From contig NC_133167.1 of NCBI RefSeq assembly GCF_040802235.1, forward strand, positions 10,284,501-10,348,500: DNA of 64,000 nt. The letters are read 5' to 3'. The DNA is from Manis javanica (taxonomy: Eukaryota > Chordata > Mammalia > Pholidota > Manidae). This document shows, piece by piece, positions 1 through 10,562 of the stretch. The translations under genes were made by a program, and so were the position numbers. The notes below the pieces were generated by a model. It was not told the DNA's origin and ran no database searches. It saw only the letters and a list, made by a program, of their open reading frames with translations. The first letter of the stretch is position 1. Every line of letters starts with the position of its first letter.

Positions 1-44
1 CTGGAACCATTAGTGATTCAGAAGTTTCTGCTAAGGACTGAATG

Positions 45-110
45 AGGAAATATGCTCAGCACAGCACCTGGCATGTATGTAAGCAGTACGAATATTATTA
101 TTTTAAGGGT
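45..110 (+). repeat. MIR SINE, 3' tail fragment
   Basis: The stretch has the order of motifs seen at the 3' end of a MIR: aggaaat, then cagcacctggcat, then a run of att. It is an old and diverged copy. The part to its left is not assignable. Confidence 0.5.
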
Positions 111-469
111 GCCTACTAAGTCTCTTTTCTTCACAAAGTGTGTGTTTCTTGTCAGGTACTAAGTCAACCACAACCGCAGTTCAGCTGCAGTTTGCTAGAA
201 GCTGCTGTAAGTGGACCCCCAGGTATGTGGCTACTCTGACCAGAGCGATGGTGTGCTTTGGCTGACGTCACTCACGGTCTGAGTGGTCTGCAAGCAGTGA
301 TATGCAGGAACAACTATATTTTACTCAGCCCATCCCAGTTTTACTTGTTCGAAGGAACTGACAATGTCCAGTTCAGTAGATTCTACAGATAAAATGCTCC
401 AAACACATCTAACCATACAAGCTACATGTTTGTTTATTATTGCTTTCTTTGGAGGGGAGTGAGAAGTAC

Positions 470-471
<2 letters not shown>

Positions 472-505
<34 letters not shown>
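472..505. repeat. (GT)n microsatellite
   Basis: An uninterrupted GT dinucleotide run of 17 units. A second, impure TG-rich stretch lies at about 866-933 with tgtgcatg and tgtgtgta variants. Such runs are usually polymorphic in length. Confidence 0.95.
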
Positions 506-507
<2 letters not shown>

Positions 508-574
508 GAAGTGGTGACAAGTTTCTTTAATCAGACCTCTAGCTCCTGTGTGTGTCTGCGCATGAAGAAACAGT

Positions 575-815
575 AGAGCAGGGTGCTTGTGAGCACAGTT
601 TCTGAGTCAGACTGTCTGGATTCCAAACCTGGTCTCCTGGAAGTTTGAACAAGTAAAAACTTTTGGGTGTCCTAATTTTCTCATGTGTAAAATGAGAATG
701 ATGATATCACCTGCTTCATAAGAATGCTATAAGGATTAAGTGATTTAACAAGCATTTTAAAACAGTGTCTGGCAGATAGTAAACACTCTAAAAGTATGTT
801 GTTATTATTTTTATA
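575..815 (+). repeat. MIR SINE
   Basis: Near full-length MIR in sense orientation. It shows the tRNA-like part (gagcac, gagtcagactgtctgg), the core (ttttctcatgtgtaaaatgag, aggattaagtg) and the tail (cagtgtctggcagatagtaa, then a T/A-rich end). Confidence 0.85.
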
Positions 816-1031
816 TTATCTTCTCTTATGAGGTTCCTCCCCCTGTGGTCTACCAGAGTAAGCAAGCAGGTGTGTGCATGTGTATGCATGTTTGTGTATA
901 TGTGTGTGTGTACGTGTGTGTAGGTATACACTGGTTTCCAATAGCACCCTTTCTGTTGTTTCAGTTTCTTAATAGCCTAAGTAATACATGAATACAATCT
1001 CACTTTTTGAAACAAGTTCAAATAAAGCTGA

Positions 1032-1466
1032 TGTAGTGGGTTAAACAGTGGCCCCCATTCACCAGGAAACTCAGGATGTGCCTGTTTTTAGAAATGGGGT
1101 CTTCAAAGATACAATTAGTTGAGTGCCTTGAGAGGAAATCATCCTGATTTAGAGTGGGCCCTAATCCAGTGCCTGGGGTCCTGGCCAGAAGATGAGAGAA
1201 CCACAAGAGACACGCAGGGACGAAGGCCACGTGACCGGTGAGGCGGAGGCTGGAGTGATGCCACCGGAGCTTAGGAGAGCATGAGGCCACCAGAGACGGG
1301 CAGAAGCAAGGGAGGATCTCCCCTACAGCCTTCAGAGGGCGCATAGCCCTCTTGACACCTTCACGTCGTACTTCTAGCCTCCAGAACCATGAGGGAAGAA
1401 CTTCCTGTGATTCTCAGCTACCTAGCTTGTGAAGACATTTTACAGCAGTCCCAGGAAACAAATACA
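1032..1466 (+). mobile_element. MLT1-type LTR (ERVL-MaLR), solo
   Basis: Typical MLT1 landmarks occur in order: tgtagtgg start, aggatgtgcctg, aatggggtcttcaaagat, gtgggccctaatcca, gactttctagcctccagaac-like tail and aaacaaatacag end. The copy is diverged and no convincing 5-bp target duplication remains. The short reading frames over it are chance frames in an LTR. Confidence 0.82.
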
Positions 1467-3894
1467 GTCAGTAAAGCCAAAGTCCCCCATCCATGTCCCC
1501 TCTCCCAGCAGCAGTGTCACTTTGTGACCTTTTCTATGCCCTTACACACATGCCCAACATATTTCATGTAGTGGACAACAGCCGTGTTTGGTGAATGTGG
1601 TTAAACCACTCTCATGCCAGCAATGTGACATTCTGCAGCTTTGATCACAGCCGGCGGCCGGACCACAGCCAGGACATGGACTCTGGCCACTTCCTCTCCC
1701 AGGGGACTGCTGGGACCATCTCTTGCCTCCCATGAGCATGGCCTCTGATTATGACCTTAAAAAACAATGCCTCCTTTTTGGTAACTCTTAAGGGCTCTCA
1801 GGGTGATTTTACCAACCCTCCTTCCTCTCTCTCATGCTGGCTCGCTACACTTTTGGTCTTCCTTAGTCATCTTGTGCAGAACTGACTAATATGGGTCCTT
1901 CAATATTAATACTAGTCCTTTCTCCATAAGAACTGGAAGTTGCCATTTGAAGAGTCCTCTGCCTCATCTGCCAGCTGTGAGGCATGGTACAGAGTTATCG
2001 ATGACATGAAAAGGAAACTTTACACACAAAGTTTGACACTGGGAGAGTACTAGAAGTCACCTAAGCCAGCAACTCTTAACAGTTTTGGGGTGACACCCCT
2101 TTTTGAGAAGCTGATCAAACATGCCAAACCACCTTCCTTGAACTATGCACCAGAAATATACAGTATGATCTCAGGCCTTGTGCCCACATTAAAGATCCCC
2201 TGATTTTACACATAAGGAAAGTGAGGCTCTGAAAAACCAAAGGGCTCAGAGGGCGATCCATTTACACTTTCTCTTAGAAGCCATTTAAACTCTCCGGGGC
2301 CGAACCAGGACAAGAACCCAGATTCTCCATGACCCGCTGTCTCTTTGAGACTCCCTCCGTCTGAGTCTGAAGACCCTAGTTTGCCAGCAGGGGCAACAAA
2401 GGAGGGGAGGAGGCATCAAGGAAAGGGAAACCTCAACTGAAGGAGCCGATGTCCTGGGGAAAGGTGAGCCCAACATCTAGGCCTTCGACACAGCCAGTGG
2501 CCAGGACACCACAGTGGGTTCGTGGGACATGGCACTCCTGCATTCCCCCCAAGGCCAAGACAAAAGACTTCACAAGGCCTTGGATTCCACAAGAAGAACT
2601 TATTTTAAGTAACGTTCCGTGCATTTCTGAAAGAAGTTTACATGATGTCCTCTGCAGGTCTCTTAAAAATAGGATAGCATTTCATCTTTCTAAGAGGATT
2701 TGCATGTAGGCAGATGCGGAGGCAAGAGGACCGGCTAGTCAGGCATGTTAAATGCATGGTCTGTGTGCACCATTCGTGCCTCCTTAGCTCAGAGCAGGCA
2801 GCATTCATGCACATTGTACTATTTCTAAACCAACAGCAGGTGTGGCCTCAGCATCCGTAACTCCGCCCTCTGGAAGCTACTTGCTGTCGGTGATGAGGTC
2901 TGCGTCCCATTTGCTGTCCTATGTTTCAACTTTGTTTCTAGTCCCTTTTGATTACATATTTCCCTGTATTCCTATTTAAACTTTCGGATGGCTTTACTTG
3001 GTTCAGCAGAGGTCTAGAGACCTCCCTTTCTGAGGCAGTAATCTCTCCTAGGATTTCTTCTAATAGCTGCATTCCTACATTCTCAGCCATGTGAAATAAT
3101 TAAGAGAGCCCCCAAATTCTTGCTTATAACTCACTTATGTTTACATAGATTCTGAAGAAGTTTCGAGTCCAATCTCATTATTGCCCACAGAACTTGGGTC
3201 TGATTTTTGGTACCCTCTTTTACATAAGCAATTTGTCTGTCTCTCTCTGGACTATATTCCTTATGTTAGATTTTGTAAAAAGAAAAGAGACTGACACAAG
3301 TTTAAGGTGCCTCATGAAGTTCAAAGCAATGACAGAGCAAGGTACAGCGTGGTATGGTACATTCTGTCACTCTAAATACTAAAGAATAAAAAGGATAGTG
3401 AGTCAATGGGGATGGAGAGTTGGACTACTCTCTGTGTCTACTCCATCAGTGAGGTGCATTGAAGGTAGAGCCCCATGCTAGCTCCCTTTCTTGACTCTTT
3501 GCTTTTATCACCAAGCATTCCAGAACTTCTGGAACTTCCAACCTCATGTTTCCCTCAGTGCCCCTTGACTTGATGATTTGTCTTCTGTGATAGAACTGTA
3601 CTGCCCCGGAAGGGAACTACAAGGTCAGCTTATATTTCATCCTCCTCAAAAGTGGAAGAGGCCACATGCTAGGAGTGTTGCATCCCGGGCTGGGGATGGT
3701 GGAGGGTTTTCTGTGCAGGAGATGGAGTGCAAGAGAGGTGAACAGGAGGTGTGTTGTGTTTTCTAATTAGTTTTCTAGTTCTCAGTCTGGCTTAAAACAA
3801 TGGAAGCCGAGGAGGTTGTACTACTTTCTGATGTGACCTGAAGAAATCATTTGGTCTCCCTGCTTCCACACTCACCTTCCTCTACTGTCCATTC
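1467..3894. other. Unassigned intergenic DNA
   Basis: No gene, RNA gene or clear repeat was recognised. Around 2190-2250 there is a weak MIR-like core (taaggaaagtgaggctctga), too short to assign. Reading frames of up to 86 codons lack splice context and codon signature. Confidence 0.5.
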
Positions 3895-4520
3895 TCAACC
3901 TGGTACCACAGGGTCCTTTTAAGCATTATGTGGGCTCATATCATGTTGCTACTCAAAAATCTGCAATGCCCCCAGCACCCCGCCTCTGGCCTATGTAAGG
4001 CTCCTGCCCTTCCTCTCTCGGCTCCAGCCTCTCTGCCCTTCTTGCCACATCAAGAAGACACCTGGCTCCTGCCCAGGGCCTTTTCTCAAGCCATTACCTC
4101 TGCTTTAAGCCAAATATTTGCTTGGCTAACTCCTTCACTTCCCTCCATCTCAATTTCTCAATGGGGCCTGTCTGGATGACCCTATTTCATATGCAGCCTG
4201 CCCCCAACACATGGAGTAGTACAACTCTCCATCCCCATTGGCTCACTATCCTTTTTATTTCTTTAACCTCATTTTTTATTTTTTCCAGAGTATTTCTGAA
4301 CTTTATAGAAACTGTATCATTCTTACTTATTCTGTTTATTATTTATCTCCCATGAGAATGTAAGCTTCAAAAGGGTAGGAATCTTCTTACTAATTTTATT
4401 TTTCACTAATATAGTTTAAGTGCCATGAATAGTACTAGGCACTTAATGGGTGCTAGGCAATTAGTAGCTGATGAATAAATGGTTGAACAAATAAGTAAAT
4501 GAATGAATAAAGCCTTTGTT
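3895..4520 (+). repeat. L2 LINE, 3' end
   Basis: The stretch follows the L2 3' end closely: atcatgttgctactcaaaa, gcctatgtaaggctcctgcc, cagggccttttctcaagcc, ggctaactccttcacttccc, the tttatttatctcccatgagaatgtaagct block, and a final gcacttaatgggtgct with a ttgaacaaataa tail. The 83- and 77-codon frames here are remnants of L2 sequence and not genes. Confidence 0.85.
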
Positions 4521-6411
4521 CTAGGATGACTACTGATTAGTAGGAAAACAACACCTCTAAAGGGTTTCTGAAGTAAAGAAATGGGGAGGATCAATATGTT
4601 GAAAAGGCTGAACACAGATAACAGGTGGCATTTACTTCTCCACTTAACAGATACTAATTGGTGGTGTTCGCCTATTATTACAGGAACAAACTTAAAACGT
4701 CAAACCAGTAGTTTTTACAGTGGTTTTTTTATGGAGCAGTTTTTTTAATGGTAATTTTTTTACAAGAGAAAAATTGCTGTAGTTCTTTGAGTTTTTCTGG
4801 CAAAAACAAACAGTTGCCTAGATTACTCACTCTAATAGAGCAGTAAGTGGTTTTCCTTCATTGCCTAGGAAGCAGAAATGCATGTACAAATTACTTAAAA
4901 GTCATAAATATTTTGCCAAAAGAAAGATGCTTTTGTGGTTGAGTGATGGAATAATTTACACTAACTACCTTTCAGGGACTCTAATTTTGCATGCAGAGGT
5001 GAGCTCATGCGATTAGGAGCCAAAGAGTCTTAGGGAGACATGCTCTCTGGACTGTTAATGAAATGACAGGCCCAAGCGTAACAGTAAGGCCTTGTAATGT
5101 ATTACCATTGAAAAGCCATCATCCCATCCAATTAACTTTCATAGAGGAAGCAACCTTGAATCTAAATGCCAACAATATTGGGCTGTAAAAAGACGTCATG
5201 ATTCTACTGAAAAGAAAGTCTGATACTTAAGGGCCTATCAAATTGTGTCCATAAAACTCTGAATTTGAGAGGGGGGAGGAAATCTCATGCAAAATAACAC
5301 TACAAACTTGATGTAAGCCTAGTCTTTATGATCCTTAAGGAAAATGTGCAGCTTTGCGGCAGTTTGTGTTTTAAAGACTGAAGGGGTGTATTGTTTCTTT
5401 CAATGTACTTTGCGGAAGTTCTTTTCACAATCCAGATACCAATGTGATTCATCAAACATGCACACAATGGCATTCTACTGTACAAGCTTACTGTACAAGC
5501 TAACCTTTTAAAAAAAGTACACATAATTGCTAAGACCTGATGAAAGGTGACACCAAAAGAAAGCTTTTCATATGCATCTGTGCTAAAAGTCAAAGGGCAG
5601 CAGCATTTTGTGGACAGAAAAGAGGTTAATCTTGGTTTCTTAGACAAGATAGTCTCTAAGAAAACCCAGGCCATGTGTTTGAATCTGCCCTGGATTTGCA
5701 AAATTGAAACCCTCCTTCTTCTTGCCTTTAAGGTCAGCAGGCTAATGGGGCTCCCTGCCAAGCCATTCTCTGTGACCTCTCTGTTGCCACTGTGACAGCT
5801 GTGTCCTGCTTGCCCCTTTCATCCCTCAACTTTTCATCACGCAGGGTATGGGTAAAATTGCAGTATTTCCAGAATCTCTCACCTGGCCTTAGTGCATCTC
5901 CATAATGGGTGTTTCCAAGGGGTGTAGAGAAGTAGCCATCTCCATATCAATAGGTGATTACAAAGAGGGTGGAGACAAAATGCTAATCTGGACCAGAGAG
6001 GTTGGGTGGGGTTCTTTTGCAGTTGGGTGGCAAGAGACACAGGTGAGAAGTAGGCGAGTGCTTGTAAGCAATAAACGGGTTTCTCCCACTTGATTTCTGC
6101 TTTTGACTGATGTCAGCTTCAAGGGTTAATTTGCCTTGGGCTGCGAACATACTTTCCCCCTGGAGTTACCCTGGGTTTCCTTCTGACTGTGCTTTCTCCT
6201 CTTTCTTCCTCTTTCTTTGCAGAAGAGGAAGTTCCTAAGTTTTTCATTCATCTTCTCTTGGTCCTGTAGTGCTTCCTGTCTGCCCCCAACCCCCCCGCAC
6301 ACAACTTTCCTCCTGCGCCATTCTGGGCTGAGGCTGTGTGCTGAACCTCAGGAACCAGATTGCTAGGGTCTACGCGGACCCTGCTCCTCCCCTAGTCAGG
6401 TATGGGATTTG
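4521..6411. other. Unassigned intergenic DNA
   Basis: No feature was recognised. A 153-codon minus-strand frame (5300-5761) is overlapped by an 82-codon frame on the other strand. It has no homology I can recall, no CpG-rich promoter and no Kozak or polyadenylation context, so it is left out as a gene. Confidence 0.5.
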
Positions 6412-6572
6412 GGGATTTTGGATTAGTCACCTTGACTCTGTGCCTCAGTCTTCTCATTTGAGAAATGAGGGTGACAGGTCTAACCGTGTTTTGGTGAGTA
6501 TTAAATGAGATAATACATGTAAAGTGCTTAAGTGTGTGGCACATATTAGTCATTTTTACCATTATCTTCAAA
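6412..6572 (+). repeat. MIR SINE, core and tail
   Basis: Sense MIR core and tail: ctgtgcctcagtcttctcat, attaaatgagataatacatg and gtaaagtgctta followed by gtggcacat. It is well preserved for a MIR. Confidence 0.8.
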
Positions 6573-6724
6573 TGCAGAAATCTATCCTTCAAGCCTCGGG
6601 CCAGCTTTTAATCTTCTATGAAACCTGTTCAGATTTCTTCAACCAGGGGTACTGGTTCTTGTTTATTAATCTGAACCTTTGTAATTCTAGGCTGACATTT
6701 TTCTTGTTCCCCTGGAAAGGTACT

Positions 6725-6890
6725 ATTTGCTGAGCAACCAGATGTGTGAGGTACTGGGCTCAATACTTGATGTGTATATTGTATTTAGCTTTGAAAAGTA
6801 GGTATTACTACTTTGCAGATGAAGAAACAGCACTCACAAAAGATGAGCTACTTTTCCAGATTCTCAAAGCAGATGTGATTAAACTCATTT
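6725..6890 (-). repeat. MIR SINE, antisense, diverged
   Basis: Antisense MIR landmarks: tgaggtactgggctcaatac, a block reading taggtattactactttgcag, then gatgaagaaacag. It is old, and its ends are uncertain. Confidence 0.55.
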
Positions 6891-7051
6891 GTCTTATTTT
6901 CACTTCTAGATGAAATGCTCTCCACCAGTCTTACTCAACTTTCTATCCCTGTACCTCATATGGAGAAAATGTTCATAAATACCAAGTATTGCTGATTTGA
7001 AATAAATGTATGGTTGGGATACCACAGAGCTCAATGAAAGAAGAAGAATTG

Positions 7052-7262
7052 GCATTTATATTGCATTGTATAATTTCTGATGCATTATCTCATTAAAATC
7101 TCACAACAATTCTGAAAGATATGCATTGTTTCCATTTCTCAAATAGGAGACTGAGAGGCAGGGGGATGAATTGGCTTTCCCCAAATGAGGTTGCCAGTGG
7201 TGGTAGAGCCAGGATGCCAGTCCAGGGGTCCTTCCCTGTGCTTTCCACCAGAACACCATTAC
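7052..7262 (-). repeat. MIR SINE, antisense
   Basis: Antisense MIR: gcattatctcattaaaatct, cacaacaattctgaaagata, then gagactgaga and, further on, a degenerate stretch for the tRNA-like half. The orientation is clear from the inverted core order. Confidence 0.72.
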
Positions 7263-8004
7263 CTTTTCCCAAGTTCATCTGAGACTCAAGCAATGGCACA
7301 ATATCTTGAAGACAAAATAAACATTATACGAATCTCAAATGCTGCAAAAGAAGAAATGACCACAAATTAGCAAAAAATATGAAGCCGTTTGGCCAGAGTT
7401 GAGTTCTTCAAAAGGAGGAAGACAGACAGACCCAGAGGCAGGCCAAGTTAAAGAAATGTAATTCTCATTCTGTGGAAAGAAATATTCAGCTCACAGAGTC
7501 CCCTTAAAGCCAAATGTGGATTTAGGAACTCAGAATGTTGAACATCCCCATTTGTAAGTGTTCACTTCTGGAACGTTCGTTCTTGTCTTTCAGAAAGGTC
7601 GAGCATTATGTCATTTCAGCACCTCTTCTGCAGTGGTATCCCTACAAAAGGGTTGGCCTGGGTGATGTAATTGTTTTCATATTTCCAAATACAAAAGAGC
7701 AGGTTGGCGTGTTATACAACAGAGAAAGAAAAGAAAAATGGCCATGTTTAGTAACATGCCCCATTTCGAGAAGCAGCCAGTATTTACTAGTGAGATTGTT
7801 CACCACAGAAATGCAGAAAGAATAGAAGTAAAAATGCTGACACATGTTTGCAAAGGGAACAATTGCAACATTAGCCTGGAGAGCTGAACTAAAATTGGTC
7901 TTTGCCTATCTTCACATGATGGGGTTGGAGAGGAGTTGACTGCATTATCTTGCCCTCCAGACAGACTTACTCAGGGCAAGAGTCAGTATCAGCATTATCT
8001 AAAA
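7263..8004. other. Unassigned intergenic DNA
   Basis: Nothing was recognised on either strand. The 96-codon frame at 7535-7825 shows no domain, and its overlapping antisense frame argues for chance. Confidence 0.45.
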
Positions 8005-8378
8005 GGTCATTTATTTAACATGCTATCTACTGAACACAGTGTACAAAGTCCTAAGCCACATGGTATGGGAAATAGAACAAGGGACCAGAAGCAGATCCTT
8101 CCTCCAAAGAGTTTTCTGTATCATAGGAAAGGAAACATCAATGACCTCAAAACAAGAGAAAGTGAAGAGTCCCAAGAGCAGTTAGGTAATGTGGTAAGGC
8201 AGTTCTGAGAAAGCGTTATCCCCTCCATCTTGAAGGATAAGGGAAAGGAGACTTCCTGGAGGAGGTAGCAGTTGAGATGGGCAGGATTTGGAGGGCATTT
8301 GGCCCTGGGAAGAAAGAACATTCCAGGTAGAGGAAACAACTGGGGCAAAGGATGGAAGTGGGAAAACAGAGGAGGTGG
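8005..8378 (-). repeat. L2 LINE, 3' part, antisense
   Basis: The order gacttcctggaggaggtagc, agttgagatgggcagga, then gaacattccaggtagagg and caactggggcaaagga is the reverse complement of the L2 segment that encodes the C-terminal end of ORF2 and the start of its 3' region. It is diverged but consistent over the whole stretch. Confidence 0.62.
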
Positions 8379-8533
8379 ACACAGAATAGAGAATATAGTT
8401 TGTTTAATAGTGTAGGATGCTTGACAGTCAGACTTTTAATGGTAATTCCTGTTAATGAGGCTTAGAAAGTATTAAAAAGGGTATCTTTCAATAAAGTGAA
8501 ATTCTTTTTTTTTTAATTAAAATATCATTGGGA

Positions 8534-8906
8534 ATGCCCTCATTTGTGGAGTGTGACAACAGAGCAAAACTGAAAGAACAAAACAGCAGCAGACTCACAG
8601 ACTCCAAGAAGGGAATAGCGGTTACCGAAGGGGAGGGGCGGGGGAGGGGGGGGGGGGAGGGAGGAAGAAGGGGATTGAGGGGTATCATGATTAGTACACA
8701 TGGTGTGGGGGGGATCATGGAGAAGACAGTGTAGCAAAGAGAAGACAAGTAGTGACTGTGGCATCTCACTACACTGATGGACAGTGACTGCAATGGGGTA
8801 TGGGGGGATTGATAATATGGGTAAATGTAGTAAACACAATGTTTTTCATGTGAAACCTTCATAAGAGTGCATATCAATGATACCTTAATAAAAAATTTTT
8901 AAAAAA
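8534..8906 (+). mobile_element. L1 3' UTR fragment, sense, nested in antisense L1
   Basis: This fragment is homologous to the reverse complement of 8907-9245. Shared blocks include catttgtggagt, acagcag followed by gactc, and gttaccgaaggggag. It ends in gatacc, then aataaaaaa, a normal L1 A-rich 3' end. Both copies cover the same part of L1, so this is a second element inserted into the tail of the first and not a single L1 with an inverted 5' part. Its own target duplication could not be seen. Confidence 0.7.
8629..8692 (+). repeat. G-run tract, quadruplex candidate
   Basis: Part of the sense L1 3' UTR. There are many runs of 3 to 12 G separated by one or two bases. L1 3' UTRs are known to carry such polypurine, quadruplex-forming tracts. 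The run length here is unusual. Confidence 0.8.
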
Positions 8907-9267
8907 ACAATCTTACGTTGGTTTCAAATATACGACACGGTGGTTCAACAGTTACCCGTATGATTAAACCCTCACCCCCTCTAATGTGGTCACTATCAGT
9001 GTAGTAGGATGGTACAGAATCATTAACTGTATTCTCCATGCAGTACTACCATCCCTGTGACTTATATTATGATTGCGAATTATTGTGCCTCTTTATCCCC
9101 CTCCCAACCCCTCCCCCTTGGTAACCACTAGTCCCTTCCCAGTGTCTTTGAGTTCACTGCTGTTTTTGTTCCTTCTGTTTTGCTTTGTTTTTATACTCCA
9201 CAAATAAATGAAATCATTTGGCATTTGTCTTTCTCTGCCTGGCTTAATTTCATAAAGTGAAATTCTT

Positions 9268-10338
9268 ATCAATTAGTCAGTCACTTGTTTGAGCCCCTCT
9301 TATCTCTTCTAGCAGAAGAAATGCTTCCAACAAAGAAAGATGCATGGTTAGTGTGGCCAGCGGGTCAGGCACCCACCAGGAAGCATCTCATGGACTAATG
9401 TTTAGCTTTTATCACTAAAGACCCATCCTTGGTTCATACAATGTGAAAAGTTCTGCAAACTACAAAGAAGCTAATAAAATCCACACCCCCTTCTTCACAG
9501 AGCTTGCTAGGGCAGCTGTTTGATTTTAAATGTTCAATTGAACGTTAACAGTATGCAACTTGTTCGGACACATCCATGCATCATGCTTGATTTTACAATC
9601 CAGATGTGTTAGATCAATTTTTCTTATATGTGTGAATATTGTAATGGACAAAAAAAAAGAAGAAGGAAGGAAAGAAAGAGGGAGAGAGGAAACCATGGTT
9701 TCCTTTTTGTTCCCCAGTCCTAATTGCTGTATTTCATAATTCAGATGAATCTTGGAAGCATAGTATGATATCTTTCCCAAAAAGGAAACAAGGTGTTTTC
9801 CTGCCAAATTGGATATATGGATTTGGCTGTGATTTTTAAGCCACCCGGTAACAGTTCAAGATTACTGATTTTGTGACAACATCTTAGCTTCGTCTATCTG
9901 CAAATGTGTACTGGACTTGAACATATTAACAAGGCCGACTTTTTCGTGTACCTTGAATCTCTAACATTTTCTACCTTATGAAAAAATGTACACCACAATG
10001 TTGTTTGTCCCTGGCTGCTAACAAAACCTTTTTTCAGGAAAATTTGACCCTTTTCCCATTGTTTTCTCAGCACGTTTTCAGCATCAGCACATTGATTATG
10101 CTGTCATTAGCCAGAATAGTGAGACAGGAAAAAGATCTATTAGATCATCAAAATCCATTCCTGGAGTCAGGCCTAGGTCTCCTGGGAGAGACGGTGACAC
10201 AGCATCTTGGGCAAAGGACCAAGGAAAATGCAGAGGCATGTACCTGCATTTTACCCTGCTACAGTTTTTAATTTTTGAAAGTTTCTGAAAAAATTCCCAG
10301 AGACTATTCATAGAATAGTTACACTGCCAGAAGTAGGC
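9268..10338. other. Unassigned intergenic DNA with short GA tract
   Basis: No gene or repeat was recognised, apart from a purine-only stretch at about 9650-9692 (aaaaaaaagaagaaggaagg and onward). Confidence 0.5.
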
Positions 10339-10562
10339 CAGGGATCATCAACTGGGAGTGATTTGCCTCCCCAGAGACATTTGGCAATACGGGGAGACAT
10401 TTTTGGTTGTCACAGCTTTGGGGAGGGGAGGGTGGTACCAGGCATCTATGCGGTAGAGGCCTGGGATGCTGCTATACATCCTACATGGCACAGAAAAGTC
10501 CCCCCACAATGAAGAATTTTTCAGCCCCAAATGTCAATAGTGCTGAGGTTAAGAAATCTTGG
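10339..10562 (+). mobile_element. Non-autonomous hAT-type DNA transposon
   Basis: A copy of the widespread mammalian element with ends like CAGnGGTTCTCAAC and GTTGAGAAnCCTTG. Visible landmarks are cagggatcatcaactggg, gagacatttttggttgtcac, gatgctgctatacatcctac and the final gaggttaagaaatcttg. It has no coding capacity. Related copies sit at 60659-60842 and 61678-61828. I do not give a subfamily name because I cannot compare it with a library. Confidence 0.72.

Larger units (their letters stand above)
8507..9251 (-). mobile_element. L1 3' end, antisense, interrupted by a second L1
   Basis: A 5'-truncated L1 inserted in minus orientation. It starts with a poly-T (the A-tail seen antisense) at 8507 and continues to about 8533. 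It is interrupted by a sense L1 fragment to about 8906 and resumes with acaatcttacg to 9251. The 16-bp sequence ATAAAGTGAAATTCTT is present on both sides, at 8491-8506 and 9252-9267. This is a perfect target site duplication of LINE type and fixes the ends. The segment covers the last part of ORF2 and the 3' UTR and carries no intact frame. Confidence 0.8.

Noticed and set aside
5300..5761. 153-codon minus-strand frame
   Set aside because: An antisense frame of 82 codons overlaps it. There is no recognisable homology or gene context.
8507..9251. Single L1 with twin-priming inversion
   Set aside because: Both orientations contain the same 3' region. A twin-primed L1 would have adjacent, non-overlapping parts.
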